Origin: DATFQE01 sp963733845
GTDB taxonomy: Bacteria; Actinomycetota; Thermoleophilia; Gaiellales; Gaiellaceae
Length of the DNA: 64,000 nt
Assembly: GCA_963733845.1 (NCBI GenBank)
Contig: CAVTEM010000009.1
Span: forward strand, 1 to 64,000
Direction of reading: 5' to 3'
The notes under the pieces were generated by a model. That model searched no databases. It was given only the letters and a program-made list of their open reading frames with translations, and had not been told where the DNA came from. This document shows positions 38,079-48,420 of the stretch, in pieces (within the stretch, counting starts at the first letter, position 1; each line of letters opens with the position of its first letter). The position numbers and the translations under genes are program-made.

Positions 38079-39099
38079 CAGGCCTCCACCCGTTCGGCCT
38101 GCGAAAAGGCGATGAGCGCTTCCAGCCTCTCGCCCGCCGCGCCCGACGCGACCGCTTCCCGCGCGTAGCCGAGGCCGTCGGCGAGGTCGCGTGCGTGTCC
38201 GCCCGCGGCGATGGCGCCCGCCGCGTTGAGCAGGATTGCGTCGCGCCGGCCGCCGTTGCCGCCGGCGAAGACCTCGCGGATCGCGCGCGCGTTGTCCTCG
38301 GGGCTGCCGCCGCGCAGCTCCTCGGGCGCGCAGCGGGGGACGCCGAGCTCCAGCGGGTCGATCTCGCGCTCGCTCACCTCGCCGTCGACCACCTCGCAGA
38401 CGAGGTTCGGCCCTGCGGGCGAGAGCTCGTCGATCCCCTCGGCGCCGTGGACGACGAAGGCGCGCCGGGCACCGAGCAGCGCGAGCACCTCGGCAAGCGT
38501 CCGGACGAGGCCGGGCGCGTAGACGCCCACCACCTGCGCCCGCGCTCCGGCAGGGTTCGTCAGCGGCCCGAGCACGTTGAACACCGTGCGGGCCGCGAGC
38601 TCGCGCCGGACCGGCGCCGCATGGCGCATGGCGGGATGGTGGGTCGGCGCGAACAGGAAGCCGAAGCCGAGCTCGTCGATGCCGCGTGCGATTCGCTCGG
38701 GCTCCAGGTCGAGCCGAAAGCCGAGCGCCTCCAGCACGTCGGCCGAGCCCGACGCCGAGGAGACCGCGCGGTTGCCGTGCTTCGCCACGCCCGCGCCGGC
38801 GGCTGCGGCCACGAGGGCCGCCGCCGTCGAGATGTTGAAGGTCTTGCCGCCGTCGCCTCCGGTGCCGGCGGTGTCGACGAGGTCCTCGCGCTCGGGGCGT
38901 ACGGGCAGAACGTGCTCGCGCATCGCCTCCGCGCAGCCGGCGATCTCCTCGGCGGTCTCGCCCTTCAGCCGCAGCGCGACGAGGAAGCCGCCGAGCTGGC
39001 CGGGAGTCACGTCGCCGCGCATGATCGAGTCCATGGCCGCGCGCGCCTCGGCGCGGGAGAGGTCGTGCCCGTCCAGCAGGCGGGCGAGCGTGTCCTGCA

Positions 39100-39103
<4 letters not shown>
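38078..39103 (-). CDS. trpD: Anthranilate phosphoribosyltransferase
   Basis: 341 residues, unbroken. PRPP-binding DTAGTGGDGGKTFNIST is the family signature; KHGNRAVSSASGSADVLEALG and NVLGPLTNPAGA follow. Transfers phosphoribose to anthranilate. ATG 39103 (or 39100) overlaps the trpG stop within CGATGATG. Only the N-terminal helical domain is short compared with the family. Confidence 0.96.
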
Positions 39104-39660
<557 letters not shown>

Positions 39661-39664
<4 letters not shown>

Positions 39665-40893
39665 AGGCGCGCCTCCGCGAGGTCGAGCGCGCGCTCGAGG
39701 GCCGCGAGCTTGGCCAGGCACTCGTCGTGCTCGGCGTTCGGCAGCGAGTCGGCGACGATCCCCGCCCCCGCCTGCAGCAGCGCGTGGCCGTCGTGGAGGA
39801 CGACGGTGCGGATCGCGATGCAGGTGTCGAGCGTGCCGCCCGGGAGCGCGTAGCCGACGGCACCCGCGTACGGCCCGCGGCGGTACCCCTCGAGCTCGGA
39901 GATCAGCTGCATCGCCCGCACCTTGGGCGCGCCCGAGACCGTGCCTGCGGGGAAGCAGGCGCGCAGGAGGTCGAACGGCCCGACGCCGTCGGCCAGGTCG
40001 CCGGCGACCTCGGAGACGAGGTGCGTCACGTGCGAGAAGCGCTCCGGCTCGAGGAAGCGCTCGACCCGCACGGTGCCCGGCCGGCAGACGCGCGAGAGGT
40101 CGTTGCGGCCGAGGTCGACGAGCATCACGTGCTCGGCGCGCTCCTTCTCGGAGGAGAGCAGCCGCTCGGCGTCCCCCTCGCCGGAGCGCGTGGTGCCCGC
40201 GATCGGGTTCAGGCTGGCCCGCCCGCCCTCGCACTTGACCAGGGTCTCGGGCGAGGAGCCGACCAGCGCGAGCCCGTCGAGCTCGAGCAGGAACAGGTAC
40301 GGCGAGGGGTTCACTCGCCGCAGCGAGCGATAGAGCGTGAGCGCGTCGACGTCCGTCCGGCGCTTGGCTCTCTGCGACACGACCACCTGGAACGCGTCTC
40401 CGCGCTTGATCGCGCGCTTCGCGTGCTCGACCGCCCGCTCGTAGCCGAAGCGGCCGGGCGAGCGTTCGATCGAGCCGCGCACGCGGCCGTTCGGCGACGG
40501 CGGGGGAGGGAGCGCGCCGTCGAGCCGCTCGCCGATCTCGTCCCCGTCGCCCTTGAGCACCTCGGCCAGGCCGAGCACGTGGTCGAAGCGGATCAGCGTC
40601 TCGGGGACGACGAAGCGGCTCCGAGGGAGGTCGGGGCCCTCGTCGGGCAGCGGGACCGTCGGCTCGAGCTCGGCCGCGTAGTCGTAGCCGACGTAGCCGA
40701 CCACGGGCTCGCCGCACGCCTCGGCCTCCGCGAGGTCGACGATCCGCGAGCCGCAGCCGACGAACGAGTGCCGCCCGAGCCGGCCGCGCTCGACCGACTC
40801 CAGCAGGAAGGCGGCCCGGCCCTGTTCGCGCAGCCGGACGTACGCCCCGAGGGGAGTGACGAGATCGGTGTTGACGACGGTGGTTGCGTTCAT
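39661..40893 (-). CDS. trpE: Anthranilate synthase component I
   Basis: 410 residues, unbroken. Converts chorismate to anthranilate; first enzyme of the tryptophan branch. The LLES motif near residue 30 is the tryptophan feedback site. Catalytic chorismate-binding segments: NPIAGTTRSGEGDAE, HVMLVDLGRNDLSRV, FPAGTVSGAPKVRAM, and GGTLDTCIAIRT. ATG 40893 lies directly behind an attenuator hairpin and a Trp-rich leader, so transcription should respond to charged tRNA-Trp. Confidence 0.96.
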
Positions 40894-40897
40894 CGGA

Positions 40898-40929
40898 CAA
40901 ACAAAAAGACCCTCCGGCTGGAAGGTCTT
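40898..40929 (-). terminator. trp attenuator: intrinsic terminator in front of trpE
   Basis: On the minus strand AAGACCTTCC (40929-40920), loop AGCC, GGAGGGTCTT (40915-40906), one U-G wobble, then TTTTGTTTG. This is the only hairpin in the window with a proper T-run. It ends 4 nt before trpE ATG 40893 and follows a Trp-rich leader reading frame by about 30 nt. Confidence 0.85.
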
Positions 40930-40960
40930 CGAGCGGAACGGGCTGTGTGCCTAGGTCAGA

Positions 40961-41026
40961 TCAGGCGACGCTCCCGCCCCGCTCGTGGCGCCATGCCCAG
41001 GCCCAGCTGCGGGTCGCGAGAGTCAT
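40961..41026 (-). CDS. trpL: trp operon leader peptide, 21 residues with three Trp
   Basis: ATG 41026 to TGA 40961-40963. The peptide begins MTLATRSWAWAWRHERG; Trp at positions 8, 10 and 12, in a protein set where Trp is rare. Ribosome stalling at these codons when Trp-tRNA is scarce would cover the segment CGAGCGG (40985-40979), which otherwise pairs with CCGCTCG (40936-40930) next to the terminator. That is the layout of a classical attenuator. No ribosome site precedes the ATG; a TACGCT hexamer 7 nt upstream suggests a leaderless start. Confidence 0.85.
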   Translation of the reverse strand: MTLATRSWAWAWRHERGGSVA

Positions 41027-41033
41027 CGGGTGG

Positions 41034-41039
41034 AGCGTA
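41034..41039 (-). promoter_or_regulatory. Leaderless-type -10 element of the trp operon (TACGCT)
   Basis: TACGCT on the minus strand, then 7 nt (CCACCCG), then ATG 41026 of trpL. It lies 20 nt after the chorismate mutase stop, so the operon has its own promoter even though the mutase gene points the same way. Confidence 0.5.
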
Positions 41040-41058
41040 CGGCCGCGCGGCCTGGGCG

Positions 41059-41349
41059 TCAAGCGTCCTCGTCGGACGCGACCTCGCGCTTGGTCAGCGC
41101 CAGCACCTCCGCGTACAGCGCGTTCAGGCCCTCGGGCGAGAGCGGCCCGCGGTTCGCGCGCAGCAGGTCCTGGAGCATGTGCTGCTCGCGGGTCGTGTCG
41201 ACGAAGTCGAACCCGCGCGAGTCCTTGTAGGCCTTCAGACGGCTGACGAGGTCGAGCCGTTTGTTGATCGCGCCGACCAGCGCGCGGTCGTTGTCGGAGA
41301 TCTGCTGGCGCAGCTGACGGACGAACGGATCCTGTGCAGGATCGGACAC
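41059..41349 (-). CDS. Chorismate mutase, AroQ type
   Basis: 96 residues, three-helix AroQ fold. The long first helix reads VRQLRQQISDNDRALVGAIN and then KRLDLVSRLKAYK, with the Arg and Lys residues that hold chorismate. Converts chorismate to prephenate for Phe and Tyr. It is divergent from aroF, 43 nt apart, and lies just upstream of the trp leader, so read-through could also reach trp. Mutase and DAHP synthase often form complexes in actinobacteria; partner binding here is inference. Confidence 0.88.
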   Translation of the reverse strand: MSDPAQDPFVRQLRQQISDNDRALVGAINKRLDLVSRLKAYKDSRGFDFVDTTREQHMLQDLLRANRGPLSPEGLNALYAEVLALTKREVASDEDA

Positions 41350-41392
41350 GGCGTGAGCTTACCCCTGCGGCCTCTCTAGACTTGCCAGCGCC

Positions 41393-42437
41393 GTGGCTGT
41401 TTACAACGGATCGCCGGAGCTGCTGATCGTGATGGGGTCGGGTGCGACGCTCGAGCAGACCGAGCACGTCGTCGCGCGCCTGGAGGAGGCCGGCGCGCAG
41501 GCGCGGGTGTCCCGAGGACGCGAGGCGACGGTGATCGGGGCGATCGGCGAGCGCGAGCGGCTCGCGGCCCTGCCGATCGAGGGCTACCCGGGCGTCGAGC
41601 AGGTGCTGCCGATCCTGAAGCCCTACAAGCTGGTCGCGCGAGAGCTCAACCCGGACCCGACGGTGATCGACGTCTCCGGCCGCAAGATCGGCGACGGCTA
41701 CTTCGGCCTGATCGCCGGGCCCGTGCACGGTCGAGTACCGCGAGCAGACGCTCGAGACCGCGCGCGTGGTGGCGGCGGCCGGCGCGACCATGCTTCGCGG
41801 CGGCGCGTTCAAGCCGCGCACGTCCCCGTACACGTTCCAGGGGCTCGGGCTCGAGGCCCTCGACATCCTGCGCGAGGCGAGCGAGGAGACCGGCCTGCCG
41901 ATCGTGACCGAGCTGATGGACCCGCGGCACGTCGAGGAGGTCGTCGAGGCGGCCGACGTGATCCAGATCGGCGCCCGGAACATGCAGAACTTCCTCCTGC
42001 TCGCCGAGGTCGGCCGCGCTGACAAGCCCGTGCTGCTGAAGCGCGGCCCGTCGGCGTCCGTGGAGGAGCTGCTGATGGCGGCCGAGTACGTGGCCAAGGA
42101 GGGGAACGACCGGATCATCCTCTGCGAGCGCGGGATCAAGACCTTCGAGACCACCACCCGCTACACGCTCGACCTCGGCTCCGTGGCCGTGCTGAAGGAG
42201 GAGACGCACCTGCCGGTGATCGTCGACCCGTCGCACGCCGCCGGGCGCCGCCAGCTCGTGCTCCCGCTCGCCCGGGCCGCGGTCGGGGTCGGCGCGGACG
42301 GGATCATCGTCGAGGTGCACCCGCGGCCCGAGGAGGCGCTCTGCGACGGCCCGCAGCAGCTGCCGGCCGACACGTTCGCGGAGTTCGCGGAGGAGATCCG
42401 CAGCATGGCCGCGCTCATGGGCCGCCAGATCGGCTAG
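41393..42437 (+). CDS. aroF: 3-deoxy-7-phosphoheptulonate (DAHP) synthase, type I-beta, one frame break
   Basis: First enzyme of the shikimate pathway. An N-terminal ferredoxin-like/ACT-type regulatory domain (ELLIVMGSGATLEQTEHVV) precedes the TIM barrel: IAGPC-VEYREQTLETA (metal Cys), GAFKPRTSPYTFQG, QIGARNMQNFLLL, LLKRGPSASVEE, ILCERGIKTFE, VDPSHAAGRR. One extra G near 41727 (GGGCCC-G-TGCACG) breaks the frame at the metal-binding Cys. About 347 residues when joined. Followed by tyrA after 6 nt. Confidence 0.92.
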
Positions 42438-42443
42438 AGAGTC

Positions 42444-43529
42444 ATGGTCGACCGGCTAGCGGTCCTCGGCACCGGCCTGATCGGGACGTCCGTGGGGCTC
42501 GCGGCCAAGCGGGCCGGCGCAACCGTCGCCGCGTTCGACCCCGACGAGCGCACGCTCGCCGTCGCGGCGGAGCGGGGCGCGGTGGACGAGCCGGCGGCCA
42601 CGCCCGACGATGCGCTCCGCGGGGCCACGCTGGCCGTGGTGGCCGCGCCGGTGTCCCAGCTCGTCTCGCTCCTGCCCGGAGTGCTCGGCGGCAGCGACTG
42701 CACCGTCACCGACGTCGGCTCGACGAAGGCGGCCGTGTGCGCGGCCGCGGCCGGCGTGGGGCGCTTCGTCGGCGGGCACCCGATGTGCGGGTCGGAGTCG
42801 CGCGGGCCCGAGCACGCGACCGCCGACCTGTTCGAGGGCGCGACCTGGTTCCTGACCCCGGTCCCGGAGACGGACGCCGCCAGCCACCGGCTCGTCCACG
42901 GCTTCGTCTCGGAGCTGGGCGCGACGCCGGTCGCGATCGAGCCGGCGGCGCACGACCGCGTCGTCGCCCTGACCAGCCACCTGCCGCACGCGCTCGCGAA
43001 CCTGCTCGCCAACCAGGTCGGAGCGGGGCGCGTCGACGGCCACGATCCGCTCGCCGCCGCGGGCGGGTCGCTGCGCGAGATGACGCGCGTCGCGGGCGCG
43101 AACCCGCGCATCTGGGTCGACATCTTTCTCGAGAACGCCGCCGCGATGAGCGTCTCGCTCGCCGATCACCGCCGCCGCGTCGAGCAGCTCGAGCAGGCCC
43201 TGGAGGCGCGCGACGCGGGCTTCCTCGCCCGCTGGATCGCCGAGGCGTCGTCGAACCGGCGCCGGCTGCTCGCCGAGGCGTTCCCCGACCCGGGCCACCT
43301 GCAGCAGCTGCACGTGCACGTGCCCGACCGCCCGGGCGTGCTCGCCGGGATCACCCAGGCGCTCGGCGCCGCCCGGATCAACATCGAGGACTTCGAGCTG
43401 CAGCACGTCTCCCCGGAGCGCGGCGGCAACCTGACCGTGCTCGTCGCCGGCGAGGACTCGGCGCGGCGGGCTGCCGAGCTGCTCGAGGAGCAGGGGTACG
43501 GCGTGGTCGTCGAGCCGGTGCTCGAATGA
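42444..43529 (+). CDS. tyrA: Prephenate dehydrogenase with C-terminal ACT domain
   Basis: 361 residues. Rossmann NAD-binding start (LAVLGTGLIGTSVGLA), TDVGSTKAAV, VGGHPMCGSE with the catalytic His, HDRVVALTSHLPHALA. An ACT domain from about residue 285 (LHVHVPDRPGVLAGITQALG) probably senses tyrosine. Its stop overlaps aroA (ATGA). Confidence 0.93.
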   Translation: MVDRLAVLGTGLIGTSVGLAAKRAGATVAAFDPDERTLAVAAERGAVDEPAATPDDALRGATLAVVAAPVSQLVSLLPGVLGGSDCTVTDVGSTKAAVCAAAAGVGRFVGGHPMCGSESRGPEHATADLFEGATWFLTPVPETDAASHRLVHGFVSELGATPVAIEPAAHDRVVALTSHLPHALANLLANQVGAGRVDGHDPLAAAGGSLREMTRVAGANPRIWVDIFLENAAAMSVSLADHRRRVEQLEQALEARDAGFLARWIAEASSNRRRLLAEAFPDPGHLQQLHVHVPDRPGVLAGITQALGAARINIEDFELQHVSPERGGNLTVLVAGEDSARRAAELLEEQGYGVVVEPVLE

Positions 43530-44815
43530 CCCTCGTCGAGCCGGCGGCGACGCTGACCGGCCACATCCGAGTCCCGGGTGACAAGTCGATCTCGCATCGC
43601 GCCGTGCTGCTCGGCGCGGTGGGCGAGGGGGAGACGCGAATCTCCGGCTTCGGGCGGGCGGGGGACACCGAGTCGACGCTCGCTGCGGTGCGGGCGCTCG
43701 GCGTCGAGGTGGCGGAGGACGACGTCGACGTGCTCCGCGTCCAGGGCGCCGGGCTGCGCGGCCTGCGCGAGCCCGAGGGTGGCGAGATCGACGCAGGCAA
43801 CGCGGGGACGCTGCTGCGGCTGCTGCCGGGGCTGCTCGTCGGACAGGAGGGCACCTTCACGCTGACCGGGGACGAGTCGCTGCGCTCCCGCCCGATGGAA
43901 CGCGTGGCCGAGCCGCTGCGCCAGATGGGCGCGCGGGTCGAGACGACGGACGGCCGCGCGCCCGTGACCGTGACGGGCGGCGCGCTCGAGTCGATCCGCT
44001 ACCGGCCGCCGATGCCGAGCGCGCAGGTGAAGTCGGCGCTGCTGCTGGCCGGGCTCTACGCGTCCGGCGGCGAGACGACGGTCGTGGAGGCGCTGCCGAC
44101 CCGCGACCACACCGAGCTGATCCTCCGTGAGGCGGGCGCGAAGGTGACCCGTCGCGGCAACAACGTCTCGGTCGCTCCGACCGAGCGGCTCGAGCTGGGC
44201 GAGGTCGAGGTGCCCGGCGACTTCTCGTCGGCCGCGCCGTTCGTCGTAGCGGCGACCCTGCTGGCCGGTTCCGACCTCTACATCCACGACGTCGGGATCA
44301 ACCCCACCCGGACCGGCCTGCTCGACGTGCTCGAGCGGATGGGCTCGCACATCGCGGTGTTCAACCGGCGGCGCGTCGGCGGGGAGCCGGTCGGCGACGT
44401 CGAGGTGCGATCCGCACCGTTGACGGCGACCACGGTCACGGCGAAGGAGGTACCGCGGATGATCGACGAGCTGCCGCTCTTCGCGCTCGCCGCGGCGAGC
44501 GCCCGGGGCGAGAGCATCGTGCGCGGGGCGGGCGAGCTGCGCCACAAGGAAACGGACCGCATCGAAACTGTGAAAGAAGCGCTCAAAGCCCTTGGCGTGC
44601 GGGTCACGAGCAGCCACGATGTCCTCGGGGTGAGAGGGGTACCCTCCCGCCCCAAGGGTGGGGGCGTGGAGTCGCGCGGCGACCACCGGCTGGCCATTCT
44701 GGGCGGGGTCGCGGGGGTCGTGTCCAGAGAGGGCGTGCGGATCGAGGGGGCCGACGCAGCGGCTGTTAGCTTCCCCGGATTCTTCGAGTTGCTGGAGTCG
44801 GTGACCGTGCGATGA
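43526..44815 (+). CDS. aroA: 5-enolpyruvylshikimate-3-phosphate synthase
   Basis: 429 residues, unbroken. Two inverse alpha/beta domains. PEP- and S3P-binding motifs: VPGDKSISHRAVLLGA, DAGNAGTLLRLLPGLL, LRSRPMERVAEPL, PSAQVKSALLLAGLYA, GDFSSAAPF, RHKETDRIETV, GDHRLAILG. The NAGT loop reads NAGTLLRLLPG. Makes EPSP for chorismate synthesis. Overlaps tyrA upstream; cmk follows after 10 nt. Confidence 0.96.
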   Translation: MTLVEPAATLTGHIRVPGDKSISHRAVLLGAVGEGETRISGFGRAGDTESTLAAVRALGVEVAEDDVDVLRVQGAGLRGLREPEGGEIDAGNAGTLLRLLPGLLVGQEGTFTLTGDESLRSRPMERVAEPLRQMGARVETTDGRAPVTVTGGALESIRYRPPMPSAQVKSALLLAGLYASGGETTVVEALPTRDHTELILREAGAKVTRRGNNVSVAPTERLELGEVEVPGDFSSAAPFVVAATLLAGSDLYIHDVGINPTRTGLLDVLERMGSHIAVFNRRRVGGEPVGDVEVRSAPLTATTVTAKEVPRMIDELPLFALAAASARGESIVRGAGELRHKETDRIETVKEALKALGVRVTSSHDVLGVRGVPSRPKGGGVESRGDHRLAILGGVAGVVSREGVRIEGADAAAVSFPGFFELLESVTVR

Positions 44816-44825
44816 AGGGAGCAGC

Positions 44826-45458
44826 GTGATCGTGGCGATCGACGGCCCGGCCGGCGCGGGCAAGAGCACGGTCGCGCGGCGGCTCGCGTCGCGGCTCGGC
44901 TTCCGCTACCTCGACACCGGCGCGATGTACCGCGCGCTGACCTGGCTCGCGCTGCAGGAGGGGGCCTCGCTCGAGGACGGCGCCGCGCTCGCGGCTCTCG
45001 CCGAGTCGAACCGGGTCACGTTCGACGCCCACGGCGGCGTCGCGATCGGCGGCCGGGACGTCACGACCGGGATCCGGGGCGCGCGCATCGACCGCGTCGT
45101 CTCCACCGTCGCCCGCCATCCCGAGGTGCGGGAGGTGATGCGCGACCGCCAGCGCGAGCTCGCCGTCGAGGGCGACGCCGTGATCGAGGGCCGCGACATC
45201 GGCACCGTCGTCGCGCCCGCCGCCGAGGTCAAGGTCTACCTCGTGGCGCGGCCGGACGTGCGGGCGCAGAGGCGGCTCAGCGAGCGGCCCGAGATCGGAG
45301 CCGACGCGCTTGCCACCGATCTCAGACTGCGCGACGAGCGCGACGCGGCCCGCATGCAGCCGGCCGCCGACGCCCGGACGATCGACACGACCGACCTCGA
45401 CATCGACGACGTGGTCGCCGAGATCGAGACGCTCGTCCGCGAGCGGTCGCCGGCGTGA
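44826..45458 (+). CDS. cmk: Cytidylate kinase
   Basis: 210 residues. P-loop IDGPAGAGKST, YLDTGAMYRALTW, VIEGRDIGTVV, LRDERDAAR. Phosphorylates CMP and dCMP. GAAGGGAG lies 6 nt before GTG 44826. The order aroA-cmk-plsC-der is common in actinobacteria. Confidence 0.95.
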   Translation: MIVAIDGPAGAGKSTVARRLASRLGFRYLDTGAMYRALTWLALQEGASLEDGAALAALAESNRVTFDAHGGVAIGGRDVTTGIRGARIDRVVSTVARHPEVREVMRDRQRELAVEGDAVIEGRDIGTVVAPAAEVKVYLVARPDVRAQRRLSERPEIGADALATDLRLRDERDAARMQPAADARTIDTTDLDIDDVVAEIETLVRERSPA

Positions 45459-46105
45459 ACCGCACCGACGCCATCTGGACCCTCGGCCGCGCGACGATCG
45501 GAACCGCGGTCCGGATCTTCGCTCCGCTGCGGGTGTACGGGAGAGAACGCGTCCCGCGCGAGGGCGGGCTCGTCCTGGCGCTCAACCACTTCCACTGGCT
45601 CGACCCGCCGGCGTTCGGCGGCGCGTGTCCTCGCACGATCTACTACATGGCGAAGGTGGAGGCCCACGTCGTGCCGGGTCTCGGTCAGCTGATCCGCGCG
45701 TTCGGGACCTTCTCGGTGCGGCGCGGCGAGTCCGACCGCGATGCCGTGCGGATGATGCGGAAGATCGTCACGGGCGGCCACGCCCTCGGCCTGTTCGTCG
45801 AGGGCACGCGCCAGCTGAGCGGGGTGCCCGGCGAGGTGAAGCCCGGTGCGGCGATGGTGGCCGTGCAGGAGGACGCCCCGGTCGTCGTCGGCGCCATCCA
45901 CGGCACGCAGGACTGGAAGGTCGGCAACTTCCACCCGGTCTCGATCGCCTGGAGCGAGCCGATGAGGTTCGACGGCCTGCCGAAGAACGCCAAGGGCTAC
46001 CGCGAGGCCTCGGCCGCGATCCAGGCCGAGATTCGGCGCCAGTGGGACTTCCTCGTCGACGCGCACACGCTCGGACGGCCGCGCGGCGCGCTCCCGCCCG
46101 CATGA
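45455..46105 (+). CDS. plsC: 1-acyl-glycerol-3-phosphate acyltransferase family
   Basis: 216 residues. HX4D acyltransferase motif in NHFHWLDPP, FVEGTR motif in LFVEGTRQLSGVPGEVKPGA, and substrate-binding VVVGAIHG. Acylates lysophosphatidate at the membrane. No long membrane helix beyond the N-terminal amphipathic stretch. GTG 45455 overlaps cmk (GTGA) and the stop overlaps der (ATGA). Confidence 0.9.
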   Translation: MNRTDAIWTLGRATIGTAVRIFAPLRVYGRERVPREGGLVLALNHFHWLDPPAFGGACPRTIYYMAKVEAHVVPGLGQLIRAFGTFSVRRGESDRDAVRMMRKIVTGGHALGLFVEGTRQLSGVPGEVKPGAAMVAVQEDAPVVVGAIHGTQDWKVGNFHPVSIAWSEPMRFDGLPKNAKGYREASAAIQAEIRRQWDFLVDAHTLGRPRGALPPA

Positions 46106-47452
46106 GCGGCCCGCGCGTCGACGCGCCGCCGGCGGAGGAGGCCGCCGAGCAGGGGTTGCTCGGCCGCGTTGCGATCGTCGGCTTCCCGAACGTGGGCAAG
46201 TCGACGCTCGTCAACCGGCTGACCGGCTCGCGCGCCGCCGTCGTCCACGAGACCCCGGGCGTGACGCGGGACCGGAAGGAGCTCCTCTGCGAGTGGAACG
46301 GCCGCGAGTTCCTGCTGATCGACACCGGCGGCGTCGACATCGCGGACCCGAGCCCGATCACGCGCTCGATTGCCGAGCAGGCGCAGGCGGCGATCGCGGA
46401 GGCCGACCTCGTTCTCTTCGTCGTCGACACCCGTGCGGGCATCACACCCGGCGACGAGGAGCTCGCCGCGATCCTGAGGCGCGCGCGCAAGCCGGTCTTC
46501 CTGCTCGCAAACAAGATCGACGATCCGGCCCGGGATACGGACGCGCTCGAGTTCCACCGGCTCGGTCTCGGCGACCCGGTGCCGCTCTCAGCCCTGCACG
46601 GACACGGCACCGGCGACCTGCTCGACGCGATCGTCGCCGCGCTGCCTGGTAGCGCCGAGGCGGCGGTGGGCGAGGGCGCGATCCGCGTGGCGATCCTCGG
46701 TCGGCCGAACGTGGGCAAGTCGAGCCTGCTGAACAAGCTGCTCGGGGAGGAGCGGACGATCGTCTCCGAGGTTCCGGGCACGACCCGCGACTCGATCGAC
46801 ACCGTCCTCCGCCGCGGCGAGCGCGAGTACGTGCTCGTCGACACCGCGGGACTCCGGCGCAAGCGCCACCAGCGCCAGGGGATCGAGTACTACTCGGAGC
46901 TCCGGGCCTTCGCGGCCGCGGAGCGAGCGGACGTGGCGCTCGTACTCGTGGACGCGAGCGAGGGTGTGGTCGAGCAGGATCTCGCGGTGGCCGACGTCGC
47001 CCGCAAGGCCGGCTGCTCGACACTCGTCGTGCTCTCCAAGTGGGACCTGTCAAACGTGACGATCGAGGACGTGCGGCCGCGCCTGGAGTCGAGGCTGCGG
47101 CAGCGGCCGCCACTCGTCGCGGTGTCGGCGAAAACGGGCCGCGGCGTGCTAGCGCGTGCTCGACCGCGTCGAGATGCTCTTCGACAAGCACACCGCCCGC
47201 GTCCCGACCGGCGAGCTGAACCGCTTCCTGCAGGAGCTGCGCGAGGCCCGGCAGCCGCCGCAGAAGGCGGGCAAGCGCCTCAACCTGCTCTACGGGACGC
47301 AGGTCAGCGCCCGGCCGCCGCGCTTCCGCATGTTCGTCAACGACCCCGGTCTGATCACCCGCGACTACGGCTTCTGGGTCGAGAACAGGCTGCGCGACCG
47401 CTTCGAGCTCGAGGGCGTGCCGGTCTCGATCGACTTCGTCCGCCGCTCGTGA
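46102..47452 (+). CDS. der: Ribosome-associated GTPase Der, one frame break
   Basis: About 450 residues, two tandem G domains and a KH-like end. G1 motifs GFPNVGKST and GRPNVGKSS, G3 DTGG and DTAG, G4 NKID and SKWD. Needed for 50S assembly. One extra base near 47149 after KTGRGV, where the sequence reads GTGCTAGCGC; the rest resumes RVLDRVEMLFDKHTARVP and ends in the KH-like domain. The gene is essential in bacteria, so the break is almost surely an error. Confidence 0.93.
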
Positions 47453-48408
47453 AGGCCGTCGTCGTCGGGGCGGGGTCGTGGGGGACGGCGTTCGCGCGCC
47501 TGCTCGCCGACCGCGGGCACGAGGTAACGCTCGCCGCGCGCGATCCCGAGCAGGTGCAGCGCGATGCGGGAGAACGGTCGCAACCCGCGCTACCTGACCA
47601 ACGTGCCGCTCGACGGGATCGCAGCCGGCCGCGATCGCAGACGCGCCGGTCGAGGACGCCGACGTCGTCGTCGCGGCCGTTCCGAGCCGCGCGTTCGGCG
47701 AGGTCGTCGCTGCGCTGCCGGGCTCGGCGCCGGTCCTGAGCCTGACGAAGGGCCTCGACCCGGCAAGCGGCGAGCGCCTGTCGACGCCTCGTCCGCGACC
47801 GGCCGGTCGCGGTGCTCTCGGGCCCGAACTTCGCCGAGGAGGTCGGGCAGGGCCTGCCCGGCGCCGCCGTGATCGCCAGCGAGGACGAGGCGCTCGCAGC
47901 CGAGCTGCAGGACGCGATCAACTCGCTCGTCTTCCGCGTCTACGTCAACCCGGACCTCGTCGGAGTCGAGCTCTGCGCGGCGGCGAAGAACGTGATCGCC
48001 CTGGCGGCGGGCGGTGTCGACGGGGTCGGACTCGGCGACAACATCAAGGCCGCCCTGATCACGCGCGGACTGGCCGAGATGGCGCGGCTCGGGGAGGCGT
48101 GCGGTGCACGCCCCGAGACGTTCGCGGGCCTCGCCGGGATGGGAGATCTGAGCGTCACCTGCTGGTCGAGACACGGGCGCAACCGTCGGGCGGGCGAGCT
48201 GATCGCCCGGGGTGCGACCGCGGACGAGGCTGCCGCCGAGATCGGCCAGGTCGTCGAGGGCCTGACCACTGCGCCCGTGCTACGCGACCTCGCCCGGCGG
48301 CTCGAGATCGAGCTGCCGATCACCGAGGGCGTCTGCGACGTTCTCTCGGGCCGGAGCCTCGACGAGCTCGCCGCCGGGTTGATGGGACGGCGTCCGACCG
48401 CGGAGTAA
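47449..48408 (+). CDS. gpsA: Glycerol-3-phosphate dehydrogenase [NAD(P)+], three frame breaks
   Basis: Makes sn-glycerol 3-phosphate for phospholipids. NAD-binding VVVGAGSWGTAFARLLAD, then ENGRNPRYL after a gained C (CAG-C-GCGATG near 47562), AIADAPVEDADVVVAAVPS after another (near 47622), and VRDRPVAVLSGPNFAEEV after a third (near 47788). Catalytic AAKNVIALAAGG (Lys) and GLAGMGDLSVTC. Three gains keep the total length divisible by three. GTG 47449 overlaps der (GTGA). Confidence 0.92.
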
Positions 48409-48420
48409 CATGGGTGCGAG

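Noticed and set aside
47449..48408. Programmed frameshifting in gpsA and other core genes
   Set aside because: No slippery heptamer or downstream pseudoknot is evident, and the breaks occur at many different sites in unrelated genes.
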